A stretch of 64,000 nucleotides of DNA from assembly GCF_000379105.1 (NCBI RefSeq), contig NZ_KB900609.1:6693815-6757814 (forward strand). The letters run 5' to 3'. The stretch is from Methylobacterium sp. WSM2598 (GTDB taxonomy: Bacteria; Pseudomonadota; Alphaproteobacteria; Rhizobiales; Beijerinckiaceae). Each line of letters starts with the position of its first letter. Position 1 is the first letter of the stretch. Below the pieces are notes generated by a model that was not told where the DNA came from, did no database searches, and was given only the letters and a program-made list of their open reading frames with translations. This document shows positions 17,831 through 26,301 of the stretch, piece after piece. A program made the position numbers and the translations under genes.

Positions 17831-19110
17831 TCAGGCCACAGCCTTGGCGGTGGGCATGGCGGGGTAGGCCCAGGGCAGCAGCTCGTCGAGGCGGCTGTTG
17901 GGATGGCCCTCGACGATGCGGGTGATCACGTCGGCCAGGTAGCCCCGCGGCTCGACGCCGGCGAGCTTGCAGGTCTCGATCAGTGAGGCGATCACCGCCC
18001 AGTGCTCCGCCCCGCCACCCGAGCCGGCGAAGAGAGCGTTCTTTCTCGTGAGAGTCAGGGGCCGGATGGTGCGCTCGACCACGTTCCAGTCGATCTCGGC
18101 CCGCCCATCGGCGAGGAACAGGCTCAGCCCCGCCCAGCGCGTGAGCGCGTAGCGGATCGCCTCGGCCAGCTTGCTCTTCTGACTGATCAGCCCGAGCTTC
18201 TCCCGCAGCCACGGCTCCAGCGCCTCGAGGATCGGGCGGCTGCGGGCCTGACGCGCCGCACACCGCTCCTCGGCTGGGAGGCCGCGGAGATCGGCTCGAT
18301 CCGGTAGAGCCGCGCGATGCGCGCCAGGGCCTCGACTGCGATCGGCCCGTCCAGATCGTAAAAGGCCCGACGCACGTGGCTCCAGCAGTAGGCGAGGTGC
18401 ACCTCACCCTGCCGGGCGAGTGCCTTGTAGCCGTCATAGCCATCGACCTGCAGCACACCGTGGAAGCCGGCGAGGTGCGCGATCGGCTGCCTGGCCGTGC
18501 GATCGGGCGCGTAGACGTAAGCAACCCCTGGCGGATCGCTCCCGCCCCAGGGCCGGTCATCCCGTGCGTAAGCCCAGAGCTGGCCCGTCTAGGTGCGCCC
18601 GCGTCCGGGATCGAGCACCGGCGCGGTGGTCTCGTCGGCGAACAGCTTGCCCGACGCCTTCAGCTGCTCCAGCAGACCCGCGTGCACCGGCCGCAGCAGG
18701 AAGGCGGCGCGCCCGACCCAGTCGGCGAGTGTCGAGCGGTCGAGGTGAACACCTTGGCGGGCGAGGATCTGCGCTTGCCGATGGAGCGGCAGGTGGTCGG
18801 CGTACTTGGAGACGAGGACCTGCGCGACGAGGTCGTCGGTGGGCAGCCCGCCCTCGATTAGTCGCGCGGGCGCGGGGGCCTGCACGACGACGTCCTCGTA
18901 GGCGCGGCAGGTGTAGCGCGGGCGCCGGATCACGATCACCCGAACCTGGGCGGGCACCACGTCGAGACGCTCGGACACGTCTTCGCCGATCCGATTCAGG
19001 CGGCCTGCGCAGCAGGGACAGACGGTGCTCTCGATGTCGACCACGCGCTCGACGCGCGTCAGGTGGGTGGGCAAGGCGCCACGGTTCGCGCGCCGCCGCG
19101 CCGTGCGCTC
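17831..19110 (-). pseudogene. IS66-family transposase TnpC, N-truncated, with stop and frameshift
   Basis: The minus strand encodes most of an IS66 TnpC: a zinc-binding CPCCAG region, the GEDVSERLDVVPAQ motif, LFADETTAPVLDPG, then LQVDGYDGYKALA, YCWSHVRRAF, and the C-terminal ERTIRPLTLTRKN and HPNSRLDELLPWAYP. An amber codon interrupts it at about 18590 and a frameshift at about 18250. The N-terminal leucine-rich and linker region is missing. This element seems to have inserted into a second IS110 copy whose start lies to its right. Confidence 0.8.
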
Positions 19111-19246
19111 GGCGCATGCTCTCGGGCGAGGCGTCGGCCTCACCCAGGTAGTGGACCTTGCCGCCACGCTCGCCGTCCGCGACGGCGACGGCATTGCGCA
19201 TCTTGGACACGACGATCCCGACGAAAACCTCAGTAGCATGGCCCAC
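19111..19246 (-). pseudogene. IS110-family transposase N-terminal fragment
   Basis: From a GTG at 19246 the minus strand reads the same start as the element at 16075 (GHATEVFVGIVVSKMRNAV) and stops matching after SPESMRR, where IS66 sequence begins. The first catalytic Asp is changed to Val (GIDVSK to GIVVSK). Its upstream non-coding end extends to about 19345. Confidence 0.75.
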
Positions 19247-19553
19247 GGCTCGTCCTCCTGTGGTGAGGATCGGCTCGGCCCCGCCGAGCAACCCTCGAAC
19301 GCGCAGTGTAGGGCGAGTTACCCCGGCTCCGCTGACATACGGTCTTACGCTGGAGCACGCTAAAGGCGTGGGGTATGGACGTGGCCAAGCGCTTAGGTAT
19401 GCAGAAGGCCGGCGTGGCCGCAGAACGCAAGCTCGGCGCAGGCGGCTCGCGTCCACATCGGCGATCCCGGGCAATCATCAAATGATTTCTCAGTGACAGC
19501 AAGTTCCACCCCTCACCGCATAACCAATACAGTCTTTCTTCATGAAAGGAATT

Positions 19554-20225
19554 CTATTGCTCACTCATTTCAGGAGTATTTTCCACGAAATATTGGTAAT
19601 TGTCGGCTGTTTTTACGGCTAGTCCGGGGCGATTGCGTGCAAGAAACTTAGCGTCGACTTGACCGGAGCATTGTACGCGGCCACACAAAGTGGCGTCATC
19701 AGTGCCCGCTACATGGGTTAAGTGACTAATCTCATGGATCAAAGTACCAGCTCTGGAATCAGCTCCAGTGGTTGGCGTCATTTTCGACCAAAAATTTTTA
19801 CAAATTCCTATCACGGAGGGTTCATCGGCGTAGGCGTAGTCATCGCGCTCACAATCATCGCCGCCTCGGCACAGGAACGTTAACTTTACACCCTGGAGAG
19901 CACGCTGAATCTTAGAAACGGTCTGAACAACTGATTCATATCTTTCAGGGCTATAAGTGCCAAACCAAACAACGTAAAGCTTATATCTCGACCGCTCAGC
20001 AGGCGATTTGTTCGACAGCTCATGAAAAGCAGACGATATCAACTCTCTGGATTTATTGAGAGCAAGTTTCAGTTTGTCCTTTTCCGTCTCTGTGCATTTA
20101 GAAAAAATTGGCTCGACATCACGTACAACTTGGTTAGCGTTCTGCGCAGAAGTGACATCATAAGATATAATTATACAATTGGCGGCAAAACAAGCTGTGA
20201 ATGCTGCTCTCTTCAGCGATTTCAT
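19554..20225 (-). CDS. Exported aspzincin-like (M35 family) metalloprotease
   Basis: A 223-aa protein with an N-terminal signal peptide (about residues 1-27; MKSLKRAAFTACFAANCI). The C-terminal half carries GTLIHEISHLTHVAGTDD: HEISH is the HExxH zinc motif and GTDD the third-ligand motif of the aspzincins (deuterolysin and Lys-specific metallo-endopeptidases), followed by a DNYQYFVEN segment typical of that clan. Several Cys (CRGGDDCERD, CGRVQC) suggest disulfides outside the cytoplasm. It is AT-rich and flanked by IS remnants on both sides, so it is single-gene cargo. No immunity or secretion partner is adjacent. Role unknown: a secreted toxin-like or nutritional protease is possible. Confidence 0.8.
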   Translation of the reverse strand: MKSLKRAAFTACFAANCIIISYDVTSAQNANQVVRDVEPIFSKCTETEKDKLKLALNKSRELISSAFHELSNKSPAERSRYKLYVVWFGTYSPERYESVVQTVSKIQRALQGVKLTFLCRGGDDCERDDYAYADEPSVIGICKNFWSKMTPTTGADSRAGTLIHEISHLTHVAGTDDATLCGRVQCSGQVDAKFLARNRPGLAVKTADNYQYFVENTPEMSEQ

Positions 20226-20242
20226 GGCGACCCATCCAGAGG

Positions 20243-20490
20243 CTAATCACAACCTATGATCGAATTTTGTTGATGTAGCATACCAAACGCCTCATTGAGC
20301 ATCCGACTGTGACCCGACTTGGCCCGCCGAGCTCGGCCTGCGCGCCGCTCCTTGCGATCAGTCGAGGGCGGCTTAGAGGAGGTGCGCGAGGTGGTCTTCG
20401 GGCGCTGCAGGCACAGCATCAGCTCGGTCAACTCCTGCTTGCTCAGACGTTCCAGCTCACTGCGGCTCGTCCTACAAGGGAAGCAGGGAA
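20243..20490 (-). pseudogene. IS66 TnpC N-terminal fragment
   Basis: Minus-strand frame reads LSKQELTELMLCLQRPKTTS, then KPPSTDRKERR, the N-terminal part of IS66 TnpC just before its zinc-binding region. It runs into unrelated sequence at 20265. Just upstream a short AFVEVGDVTRFGSYPR stretch (about 20560-20640) resembles an IS110 C-terminal piece, but that is weak. Confidence 0.65.
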
Positions 20491-20685
20491 ATCGGCTCCC
20501 TTCAAGAGGCGCCGCGGGCTCCCTCCAGGAACCCCGCTCGTGGGTCACGCAGCGCTCGCGCCCAACCCGCGGGTAACTACCGAAGCGGGTCACGTCGCCA
20601 ACTTCTACGAAGGCGCGCACCGTGCGTATGATCAGCAAGCATCCGGCCTGGGCCGCAGGCATTCCGGTCGAAATAGATCGGCGCG

Positions 20686-20840
20686 TCAGCCGGCGTTGGC
20701 GACGAGGTGAGTGGCGGCAGGGTGCCGCCAGTGCTACGGCAGCAAGGCATTGAGGTCACTCGCAGGGCGTTCATTGATGCGCGCGAGCACATCAGCCAGC
20801 CACGCCTGGGGGTCAACGCTGTTGAGGCCGAGGTGCGCTT
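20686..20840 (-). pseudogene. IS66 TnpC C-terminal fragment with stop
   Basis: Minus strand reads HLGLNSVDPQAWLADVLARI, then NALLP and an amber where TGG (Trp) is usual, then HWRHPAATHLVANAG and the natural stop at 20686. This belongs to a different IS66 subtype from the one at 17831-19110. Confidence 0.7.
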
Positions 20841-20938
20841 AGGCGTGCCGCCAGACGCGTCTCAGACTCCGCCTTTGAGTGATGACGTTCGATCCCGCAG
20901 TGTGGTGGTACGACCGCTGCCGCATGGAGGGACGCGCT

Positions 20939-21022
20939 ATGGGACAGATTCTCCACGGCAGCGCCACGACGGCTGAGGCGGTCGGTGGAGCAATCCAAGC
21001 TCGTCAAGAGAGCTCGAGACCA
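20939..21022 (+). pseudogene. IS481-family transposase N-terminal fragment
   Basis: The frame from ATG 20939 begins MGQILHGSATTAEAV and continues AIQARQESS, matching the characteristic start of IS481 transposases (MGQxLHGSATTTEAVRRAIQ). It stops after about 28 residues exactly where tRNA-Pro sequence begins, so the junction is a recombination point. Confidence 0.7.
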
Positions 21023-21026
21023 CAGA

Positions 21027-21063
21027 CTAGGGGTCGTGGGTTCGAATCCCGCCGCTCCGACCA
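21027..21063 (+). tRNA. Truncated tRNA-Pro 3' end (probable attachment-site scar)
   Basis: The sequence holds the variable loop, a complete T arm (GTGGG TTCGAAT CCCGC), the acceptor 3' strand CGCTCCGA and an encoded CCA. The 5' half, with acceptor 5' strand, D arm and anticodon, is absent; an IS481 fragment is found instead. The 3' end is that of a proline tRNA by my recollection of alphaproteobacterial sequences. Such 3' fragments are the usual target of integrases of genomic islands, and the composition changes here from IS-rich to core. Confidence 0.7.
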
Positions 21064-21094
21064 AATTCCAGCGATCACCTGAGCGACTTGCAAA

Positions 21095-21115
21095 GGGCGA
21101 CCCCGGGGGTCGCCC
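21095..21115 (+). terminator. Rho-independent terminator after the tRNA fragment
   Basis: A near-perfect GC hairpin with arms GGGCGACCCC and GGGGTCGCCC, followed by TTGTCGTTT. It lies 32 bases after the tRNA CCA, as expected for the terminator of the original tRNA gene. Confidence 0.75.
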
Positions 21116-21220
21116 TTGTCGTTTCCGGCCCCTGGGCGTCTCACGCGGGGTTCGGCGCCAGCTTTTCAATTGCGCCGTGAATGAGCAAGGGCTCGACGCG
21201 TCGCGCCGGCGAGGATGATC

Positions 21221-21361
21221 ATGCCCGAAGAGAACGAAACCAAGGAAGGCGGTTCGACGCCCCCGCCGCCCGGGCCGCCGCCCCTGGACGATCCCCCTGC
21301 GCCACCGCCGACACCGAAACCGCACTCGCCCGAAGCAATCGAGCCGTCTCCCGGAGCCTGA
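21221..21361 (+). CDS. Proline-rich small hypothetical protein
   Basis: A 46-aa frame, MPEENETKEGGST followed by a Pro/Asp-rich stretch (PPPPGPPPLDDPPAPPPTPK). GAGG stands 9 bases before the ATG. It has no domain. The composition is biased, but similar very short disordered proteins are frequent in this lineage; it may not be real. Confidence 0.35.
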   Translation: MPEENETKEGGSTPPPPGPPPLDDPPAPPPTPKPHSPEAIEPSPGA

Positions 21362-21499
21362 TCCGGCGGGCCGGCCGCGGTCCGGTCGGCCGGGGGACCG
21401 CCGGCGCTCGCCTCGTCCCCGGGCGCCGCGGGTTGTCAGCGCGGGCAGGTCAAACCCGGCCGAGGCAGGCGGCCGGTCGCGGTCGTTCCAGTCCGGCGC

Positions 21500-21712
21500 C
21501 TAGGACGGACTCGGGCTGCCTTCGCACCGGACGGCGTACCGCTTGCAGCCAGCCTTCGTGTTCATGGTCACGCACAGCGACCGCGCGGCCGATTGCTGAA
21601 AGAGGGTCAGGCGGACGATCGCGGGACGGAAGCTGCAATCGATGAGCTGCCAGGGCTTGCCCGCCGGCCCGGCCATCCGCCGAGCTTCGATCGGCCCATC
21701 GTTCTCGACCAT
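21500..21712 (-). CDS. Small hypothetical protein
   Basis: A 70-aa frame with normal amino-acid use (PWQLIDCSFRPAIVRLTLFQ, then MNTKAGCKRYAVRCEG) and several Cys. No signal peptide or known domain. The start at 21712 lacks a clear ribosome site. Kept because its composition differs from the Arg/Pro/Ala-rich shadow frames around it. Confidence 0.4.
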   Translation of the reverse strand: MVENDGPIEARRMAGPAGKPWQLIDCSFRPAIVRLTLFQQSAARSLCVTMNTKAGCKRYAVRCEGSPSPS

Positions 21713-22912
21713 CGCGATCCTCCGGCACCCGAGCGCCGCGCGGATCTCACGCTGCCCTGCCCGTGCTAAGAAGAGCCCGCCACGGCGAGGGGGAAGGGCC
21801 GGGCGGGCCAGGGGTCTCGGTGAAGATCCTGCTCAGGAAGAGCAGTCGAAGTGTAGGCCCGCCGGGCGGTGGCCAGAATAGCACTTAGGGACCAAGCTCA
21901 GCAGGACCCAAGCTCGGCAGTCCCGCGGCACGACCCCGGCCAAACCGAAAGAGAGGCCCGCCGCGGGCGGGCCGGGCGGGCCGGGGAGTGTGCGATTGGG
22001 TCCGCACCAGAGAACCACGCCCGCCGTTCCGGCGCATTCACTTGAGCTAGTCTCCGCCGTCTCCCCGTTCCTCAGGCTGAGCACCGCCGATGCGGTGCGG
22101 CCGGCCTGCCGGCCGCGGCGCCGTCCCGGCAGTCGCGGGCGCCCCCCTCTCCGCGACCTTCGGGAGCCGAGTGACTGGCGGAAAGGCCGAATCTCTCGCC
22201 CATGGACAAGCAGCCCCCCGCGCCCGCCCCCGAAACCGGAGGCGGGCGAGCCGGCCAGGATCCTCGATCGTCCGGCGCAGCCTGAGCTTTCCTCAGGCCT
22301 TGCCGCGCCGCACGGTCCTCCACCCGCCGATCGGCGGCGTGGACGGCCCCGCCAACAGCTGCCTGAACGCGGGGGCCGCCACGGGCTGCGGCGCGGGATC
22401 GCCGGCGCCCGCCCCGTCGAGCTCCGGGCCTCCGGGATGCGCTGGCGCGAGGTGCGCACGCGCTGTGCCGATCGGGCCGCGGCATGTGCTGCAGCGCACA
22501 CGGCGCGCGACCGCGATGCAACACGTTGCGCTGCCGGTTCGTTGCGGAGGCATGTCCAGTCTGCACACGCGTTCCGCCGCCCGTCTTCCCACCCCCGACA
22601 CGGCCCGTCCGCCGCTGGTCCCCGCGGAGATCTCCGCGCGCTACGCTGCGGTGATGGCCAGGATCCCGCGCGTGCGCATCGATCCCGGCACCCGCAGGTC
22701 GACCGAGTCGCTTCCGGCCGTCAGCTCGTTCTACGGCTGAGCGCCCGATGCGCGAACGCCCGGCGGGTGTCGCGCCGATCCGCGCGAACCTCCCGGCCCC
22801 CGCCCCGCGGAGGCGGCGGGCATCCAGAGCCGCCAGTACATGGACGCATCCCTGAACATGAGACAGATCAATTCTCTTGCTCGTGGGATGTCCAGGTGCA
22901 CAGAACTCCGTC
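21713..22912. other. Gene-poor stretch
   Basis: About 1.2 kb with long overlapping frames on both strands, all very rich in Arg, Pro and Ala and without any family signature. I regard them as artefacts of high GC. No RNA gene, IS or clear promoter was found. A 27-residue frame at 22201 (MDKQPPAPAPETGG) is too weak to call. Confidence 0.5.
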
Positions 22913-23122
22913 ATGTGCTGCAAATATGGTCATTCCACTTCGACCGTCGGCGCTCCAGCCGAGCTCTCAATCGAAGATCTGCTCACGAAGCAGCATGACG
23001 CGGACGAAAATCTCGGCGCGTTCATCGAAGCCGGTCTGAACGATCTCAGTCCCGGGAAGTCGCTGACTGTCGGAGACAGGAAGCTCGACCTCGCAGCACC
23101 CGGTTTTTTCACGATTCGTTGA
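22913..23122 (+). CDS. Small hypothetical protein
   Basis: A 69-aa frame starting MCCKYGHSTSTVG; the rest is acidic and soluble in character (SIEDLLTKQHDADENLGAFI, DLSPGKSLTVGDRKL) and ends GFFTIR. AT content is higher than the flanks. It may start earlier, at 22877. No domain was recognised. The balanced composition is the main reason to keep it. Confidence 0.45.
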   Translation: MCCKYGHSTSTVGAPAELSIEDLLTKQHDADENLGAFIEAGLNDLSPGKSLTVGDRKLDLAAPGFFTIR

Positions 23123-23214
23123 CGAATTGCAGATCGTCTCCTTCGGCGTCCGAGTAGGGTCGGCCCGTCAGCACCGATCGATGCGAGGTGCTGCCCAGGA
23201 TGGAGGAGGTCCAC

Positions 23215-23415
23215 GTGACTCAGTGGCCGACCCAACCCGTTCGACCACAAGCGCCCGAGGCAGCCCCGCGCCGCCCGAGGGTCGTGCCGTTCGATCCCTA
23301 CTTTCCTCGCGCGCCGCGCCGCGATCGCGCGGCCGATCCGGATCGGGCCGAGGCGACGCCGCAGGGTGAGCCCGAGGTCAGGTACGATCCGCACTTCCCG
23401 GCGCCCACGCGGTGA
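23215..23415 (+). CDS. Small hypothetical protein with a repeated FDPYFP motif
   Basis: A 66-aa frame from GTG 23215, placed 5 bases behind GGAGGAGG. It is Pro- and Arg-rich and contains two similar motifs, VPFDPYFPRAP near residue 24 and VRYDPHFPAPT at the C-terminus. Probably disordered. Unknown role. Confidence 0.45.
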   Translation: MTQWPTQPVRPQAPEAAPRRPRVVPFDPYFPRAPRRDRAADPDRAEATPQGEPEVRYDPHFPAPTR

Positions 23416-23566
23416 TGTGCCGGGTCCTGGGCGGGGGCGCGGCGCGCCGTCGACCGCCCGGGCCGGGCCGGCACGCAGGGGGGATGATCCGTCGAGCCGC
23501 GGCGCAGCGGCCCGCCCCCGCACGCGCACGCCACCGCCCGGGCGCCGTGCGCGTGGCCGAGAGCGC

Positions 23567-24529
23567 TCAGGCGGTCATCGAGCTCGGCGCCTGAACGAGA
23601 ACATTGTTCAGGTTCGTATTGTACGACACGCCGTACAGCTCGACCGAGCCGCCGAGAACATGGCCGCTGTCGTAGAAATTCAGCTGCAGAAATCCGTCAG
23701 AGGCTCTGGATTTCTCGGCCGTGGTCCCGGCGATCAGCGCGATCTTGTCGCCCTGGCCGACGGAGAAGTCCCGGACCACGTCGGTGCCGTCGTTGGCACC
23801 GAACACGAAGGAATCGGCACCGAGCCCACCCGACAGGGTGTCGTTCCCGACGCCGCCGATCAGAGTGTCGGCGCCGTAGCCGCCGGCGATCGAGTCGTCC
23901 CCGGCATCACCGAACAGCCGAACGGACGACGCGTCGGTGGTGTAGGTGATCAGGTCGTTCCCGCTGCCGCCGTGAACCGTGTCCATCCCCTCGCCGCCGC
24001 TCCCACGGATCGTGTCATTGCCCGATCCGCCGTCGATCGCGTCGTTCCCCTTGCCGCCGCGGATGTAGTCGTCGCCGCCCTCCCCGAAGATCGTGTCGTT
24101 GCCCGAGCCGCCGGTGATCGTGTCGTTGCCGCCGTCGGCCGCTCCGTCGCCCGCGTCGCCGTAGAGCAGGGAACCGGTGGTGTCGTAGGCCCAGTAGATG
24201 ACGTCGCTTCCGCCGCCGCCGTAGACGGTGTCGCGGCCGGTCGCGAGATCGGCATTGCCCCCGCTCGCGATGACGTCGTCACCGCCGCCGCCGTCGATCA
24301 GGTCGTTACCGTAGCCGCCCGCGATCTGGTCGTTGCCGGATCCGCTCAAGATGGTATCCGCACCGGTGCTGCCGTACAGCGAATCGTTGCCAGTCGAGCT
24401 CTGAAACTGGAAATTGACCGGGACGGTCGTTCCGGACAGATCATACTTGTAAGGGTTGGCGTCGGGCACATTTTGGGCGTCGTCGACCACAGTATATGTA
24501 TTCGTTGCCGAATCGTAGCTGACGGACAT
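23567..24529 (-). CDS. RTX-repeat calcium-binding protein
   Basis: A 320-aa protein with many nonapeptide repeats of the GGxGxDxhx type from about residue 45 to 245 (GGYGNDLIDGGGGDDVI, GGSGNDTIFGEGGDDYI). In RTX proteins these form a calcium-binding beta-roll and are exported by type I secretion through an uncleaved C-terminal signal. Here the last 90 residues (SFVFGANDGTDVVRDF, then IALIAG) match the usual RTX C-terminal module, and no N-terminal signal peptide is seen. No enzymatic domain or type I secretion gene lies nearby, so the exporter must be elsewhere. GGGGAGAG precedes the ATG. A surface-layer, adhesion or biofilm role is possible. Confidence 0.85.
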   Translation of the reverse strand: MSVSYDSATNTYTVVDDAQNVPDANPYKYDLSGTTVPVNFQFQSSTGNDSLYGSTGADTILSGSGNDQIAGGYGNDLIDGGGGDDVIASGGNADLATGRDTVYGGGGSDVIYWAYDTTGSLLYGDAGDGAADGGNDTITGGSGNDTIFGEGGDDYIRGGKGNDAIDGGSGNDTIRGSGGEGMDTVHGGSGNDLITYTTDASSVRLFGDAGDDSIAGGYGADTLIGGVGNDTLSGGLGADSFVFGANDGTDVVRDFSVGQGDKIALIAGTTAEKSRASDGFLQLNFYDSGHVLGGSVELYGVSYNTNLNNVLVQAPSSMTA

Positions 24530-24908
24530 CGGTCTCTCCCCGGAGCTTGACTGGTTATGTCAAACCAGATGAGATTGATAGTGCATCGAGGCTAGGAACG
24601 GGGATGGCCCGGATCTGCGACAAACCGACATAATCTATTTGCGTGAGGCAGATCCGAGAATGCTCAGGCGAGCGAACAGCGCCTGCATTGCGCGACGAAG
24701 GCTCGAGACGTGACATGCCCGGCGCGCGGCGTCGCGGCGGCAACCGTCCGACGACGTGGATGCCGGTTCCTCGCAGACGATGCGGCACCATCAACGACCG
24801 AGAGCAGCGTCCGAGTTCAGCGTGATCGGGCGCTGCTCTCGTCGTGATCGCCTGCGAGCCGGCCCGCCGGCGGGCCGGCGCGCCCGCGGCCCGCACCGGT
24901 GACGCCCC
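24530..24908. other. Intergenic stretch without a recognisable gene
   Basis: The first 100 bases are AT-richer and should hold the promoter of the minus-strand RTX gene. The remainder contains only short biased frames. Confidence 0.5.
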
Positions 24909-25271
24909 TCAGCGCGGTCGCGTTCCGGGCCGCCACGCGCAGACGCGGGCGCGGTCGTTGACCCAGCAGCCGCCCTGGCGCACCACGTTGCCCAGCGGGT
25001 CGTGGGCGTGCGGGGCGCGCTCGACGCCGTTCCAGAAGGCCTCGGCCCGCCCGGTCCGACCGTCGGTGCTGACGATGGCGAAGGCCTCGCCGGGCTGCTC
25101 GGCCCCGGTCTGGAACGAGCCGCCCGGAAACACGATCATGCGGCAGAAGCCGTCCTTGACGGTGCGGCCGTTCACCTGGATCAGGCACTCGCCGTCGATC
25201 GTCGCGACGCAGAAAGCCGGCGAGGCGGCGAGCGCGAGCAGGACCGTGGCGGACAGGGTCGCGCGGATCAC
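24909..25271 (-). CDS. Exported hypothetical protein
   Basis: A 120-aa protein with a signal peptide (MIRATLSATVLLALAASPAF, cleavage near residue 22) and a mature part with four Cys (GECLIQVNG, GFCRMIVFPGG, GGCWVNDRARVCAWRPG) that could form two disulfides. The sequence looks like a small periplasmic beta protein. Known domain: none I can name. It stands alone. Confidence 0.65.
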   Translation of the reverse strand: MIRATLSATVLLALAASPAFCVATIDGECLIQVNGRTVKDGFCRMIVFPGGSFQTGAEQPGEAFAIVSTDGRTGRAEAFWNGVERAPHAHDPLGNVVRQGGCWVNDRARVCAWRPGTRPR

Positions 25272-25334
25272 GCCGAGCGCTCCGAACGCGAGGGAGGCCG
25301 CCGGGACGGCGCGGGCACCGTCGCGGCGCTCGGG

Positions 25335-25499
25335 TTACCCGGCATGCGGCCTCTTGGGGCCGGTCCCGCCGGACACGGCGTCCAGATCGCGGTCGGGGAG
25401 CGCATCGCGGTCCCCCGCCTCCGGGGCGGGTCCCCCGCCCGACGCGCCAGCCCCGGCATCCTTGGATGGCTCCTCGTGCTGGTCTTCTGGATCCGGCAC
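25335..25499 (-). CDS. Small acidic hypothetical protein
   Basis: A 54-aa frame from GTG 25499, with GGGAGAGG just upstream: PDPEDQHEEPSKDAGAGASG and so on, ending GPKRPHAG. Hydrophilic and disordered-looking. It is the only frame here with codon-like bias; reality uncertain. Confidence 0.35.
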   Translation of the reverse strand: MPDPEDQHEEPSKDAGAGASGGGPAPEAGDRDALPDRDLDAVSGGTGPKRPHAG

Positions 25500-25613
25500 C
25501 GACCTCTCCCGTGGCGGCTCGACGTGGGCAACCGGCGCCCTGGCCCGGGGCGCCCGGTCCGCCGATCATGCGCGCAATCGGTTGAAGGATTCTATTCCCC
25601 ATCCGCTGTCCGG

Positions 25614-25782
25614 ACGATCACGTCCGGGTATGACGAGCCCGCGCGGCGCCTGAGCGAGGCTGACATCCGCATTGCGAAGCCATCAACCGGATGTCGGATG
25701 ACACGCCCGCGCGGCGCCTGAGCGAAGCCGACATCCGCATTGCCGAAATGGGAGATGGCGACGCAATCCGTCGGATGTCGGA
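25614..25782 (+). repeat. Dispersed repeat, copy A (two units in tandem)
   Basis: Starts with a GGACGATCACGTCC palindrome, followed by two units of the GCGCGGCGCCTGAGCG family: 25641-25700 (lacking the middle GCCGAAATGGGAGAGG part) and about 25709-25782 (complete). See the other copies at 34921, 38801, 40481, 43096 and 61951. Confidence 0.8.
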
Positions 25783-25893
25783 TCGGACGGCGCTGCGGGC
25801 GGGTCCGGGCCCCGGACGGGATGAGGCGCCGGGATCCTCGGGGCGAGCGGAACGTTGGTCGCGTCTCCGAACTCCGTCCAGGAGACCAAGCCG

Positions 25894-26202
25894 GTGTCCT
25901 CGCCCGTCGTGCTCGCCCTCGTCGCGGTCCCGGTCTTCGTCGTCGGCCTGCTCGTCATCAAGTGGCTTGAGCCGTGGGCCGATCTGGTGAGCGGCGTGCT
26001 GAGCGTCGCCGCGCTCGCCCTCTGCATCTACGTCGCGGCGCTGTCCGCGAGTTCGACCGGGCAGCGCCGCGCCGTGATGGCGGGCGGTCCGCAGACCTTC
26101 GTCATGCCGGCCGCGCATCGCGCCGACCGCGCCCAGGGCGCGCTCGGCGCCCCGGCGCGCGTCGCGGGAACGCCCGACCAAGCGCCGCGGGCGCCCCGAT
26201 AG
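25894..26202 (+). CDS. Small membrane protein with two predicted helices
   Basis: A 102-aa protein from GTG 25894, nine bases after CAGGAG. Helices are predicted at residues about 3-22 (VVLALVAVPVFVVGLLVI) and 29-49 (LVSGVLSVAALALCIYVAAL), with a cytoplasmic or periplasmic Ala/Arg/Pro-rich tail. The frame is also open upstream to a TTG at 25855. No family known. Confidence 0.55.
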   Translation: MSSPVVLALVAVPVFVVGLLVIKWLEPWADLVSGVLSVAALALCIYVAALSASSTGQRRAVMAGGPQTFVMPAAHRADRAQGALGAPARVAGTPDQAPRAPR

Positions 26203-26301
26203 CCGGACGGGCGTCGCCGAGACCGGGAGGGGCGAGCCTCGGCCCCGGCCCGAGATCCCGCGAGGCGCCCGCGTGCCGCGGCGGACGCCCGCCGGCCCCG
26301 C

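Noticed and set aside
20979..21026. Possible D arm and anticodon arm of a complete tRNA before the T arm
   Set aside because: GGTGGAGCAATCC...GCTCGTCAAGAG looks D-arm-like but is the IS481 coding start (AIQARQES), and no anticodon stem can be formed; only the 3' end of a tRNA is present.
21990..23039. Overlapping long frames on both strands in the gene-poor stretch
   Set aside because: All are Arg/Pro/Ala rich, lack ribosome sites and show no motif; only the small frame at 22913-23122 has normal composition.
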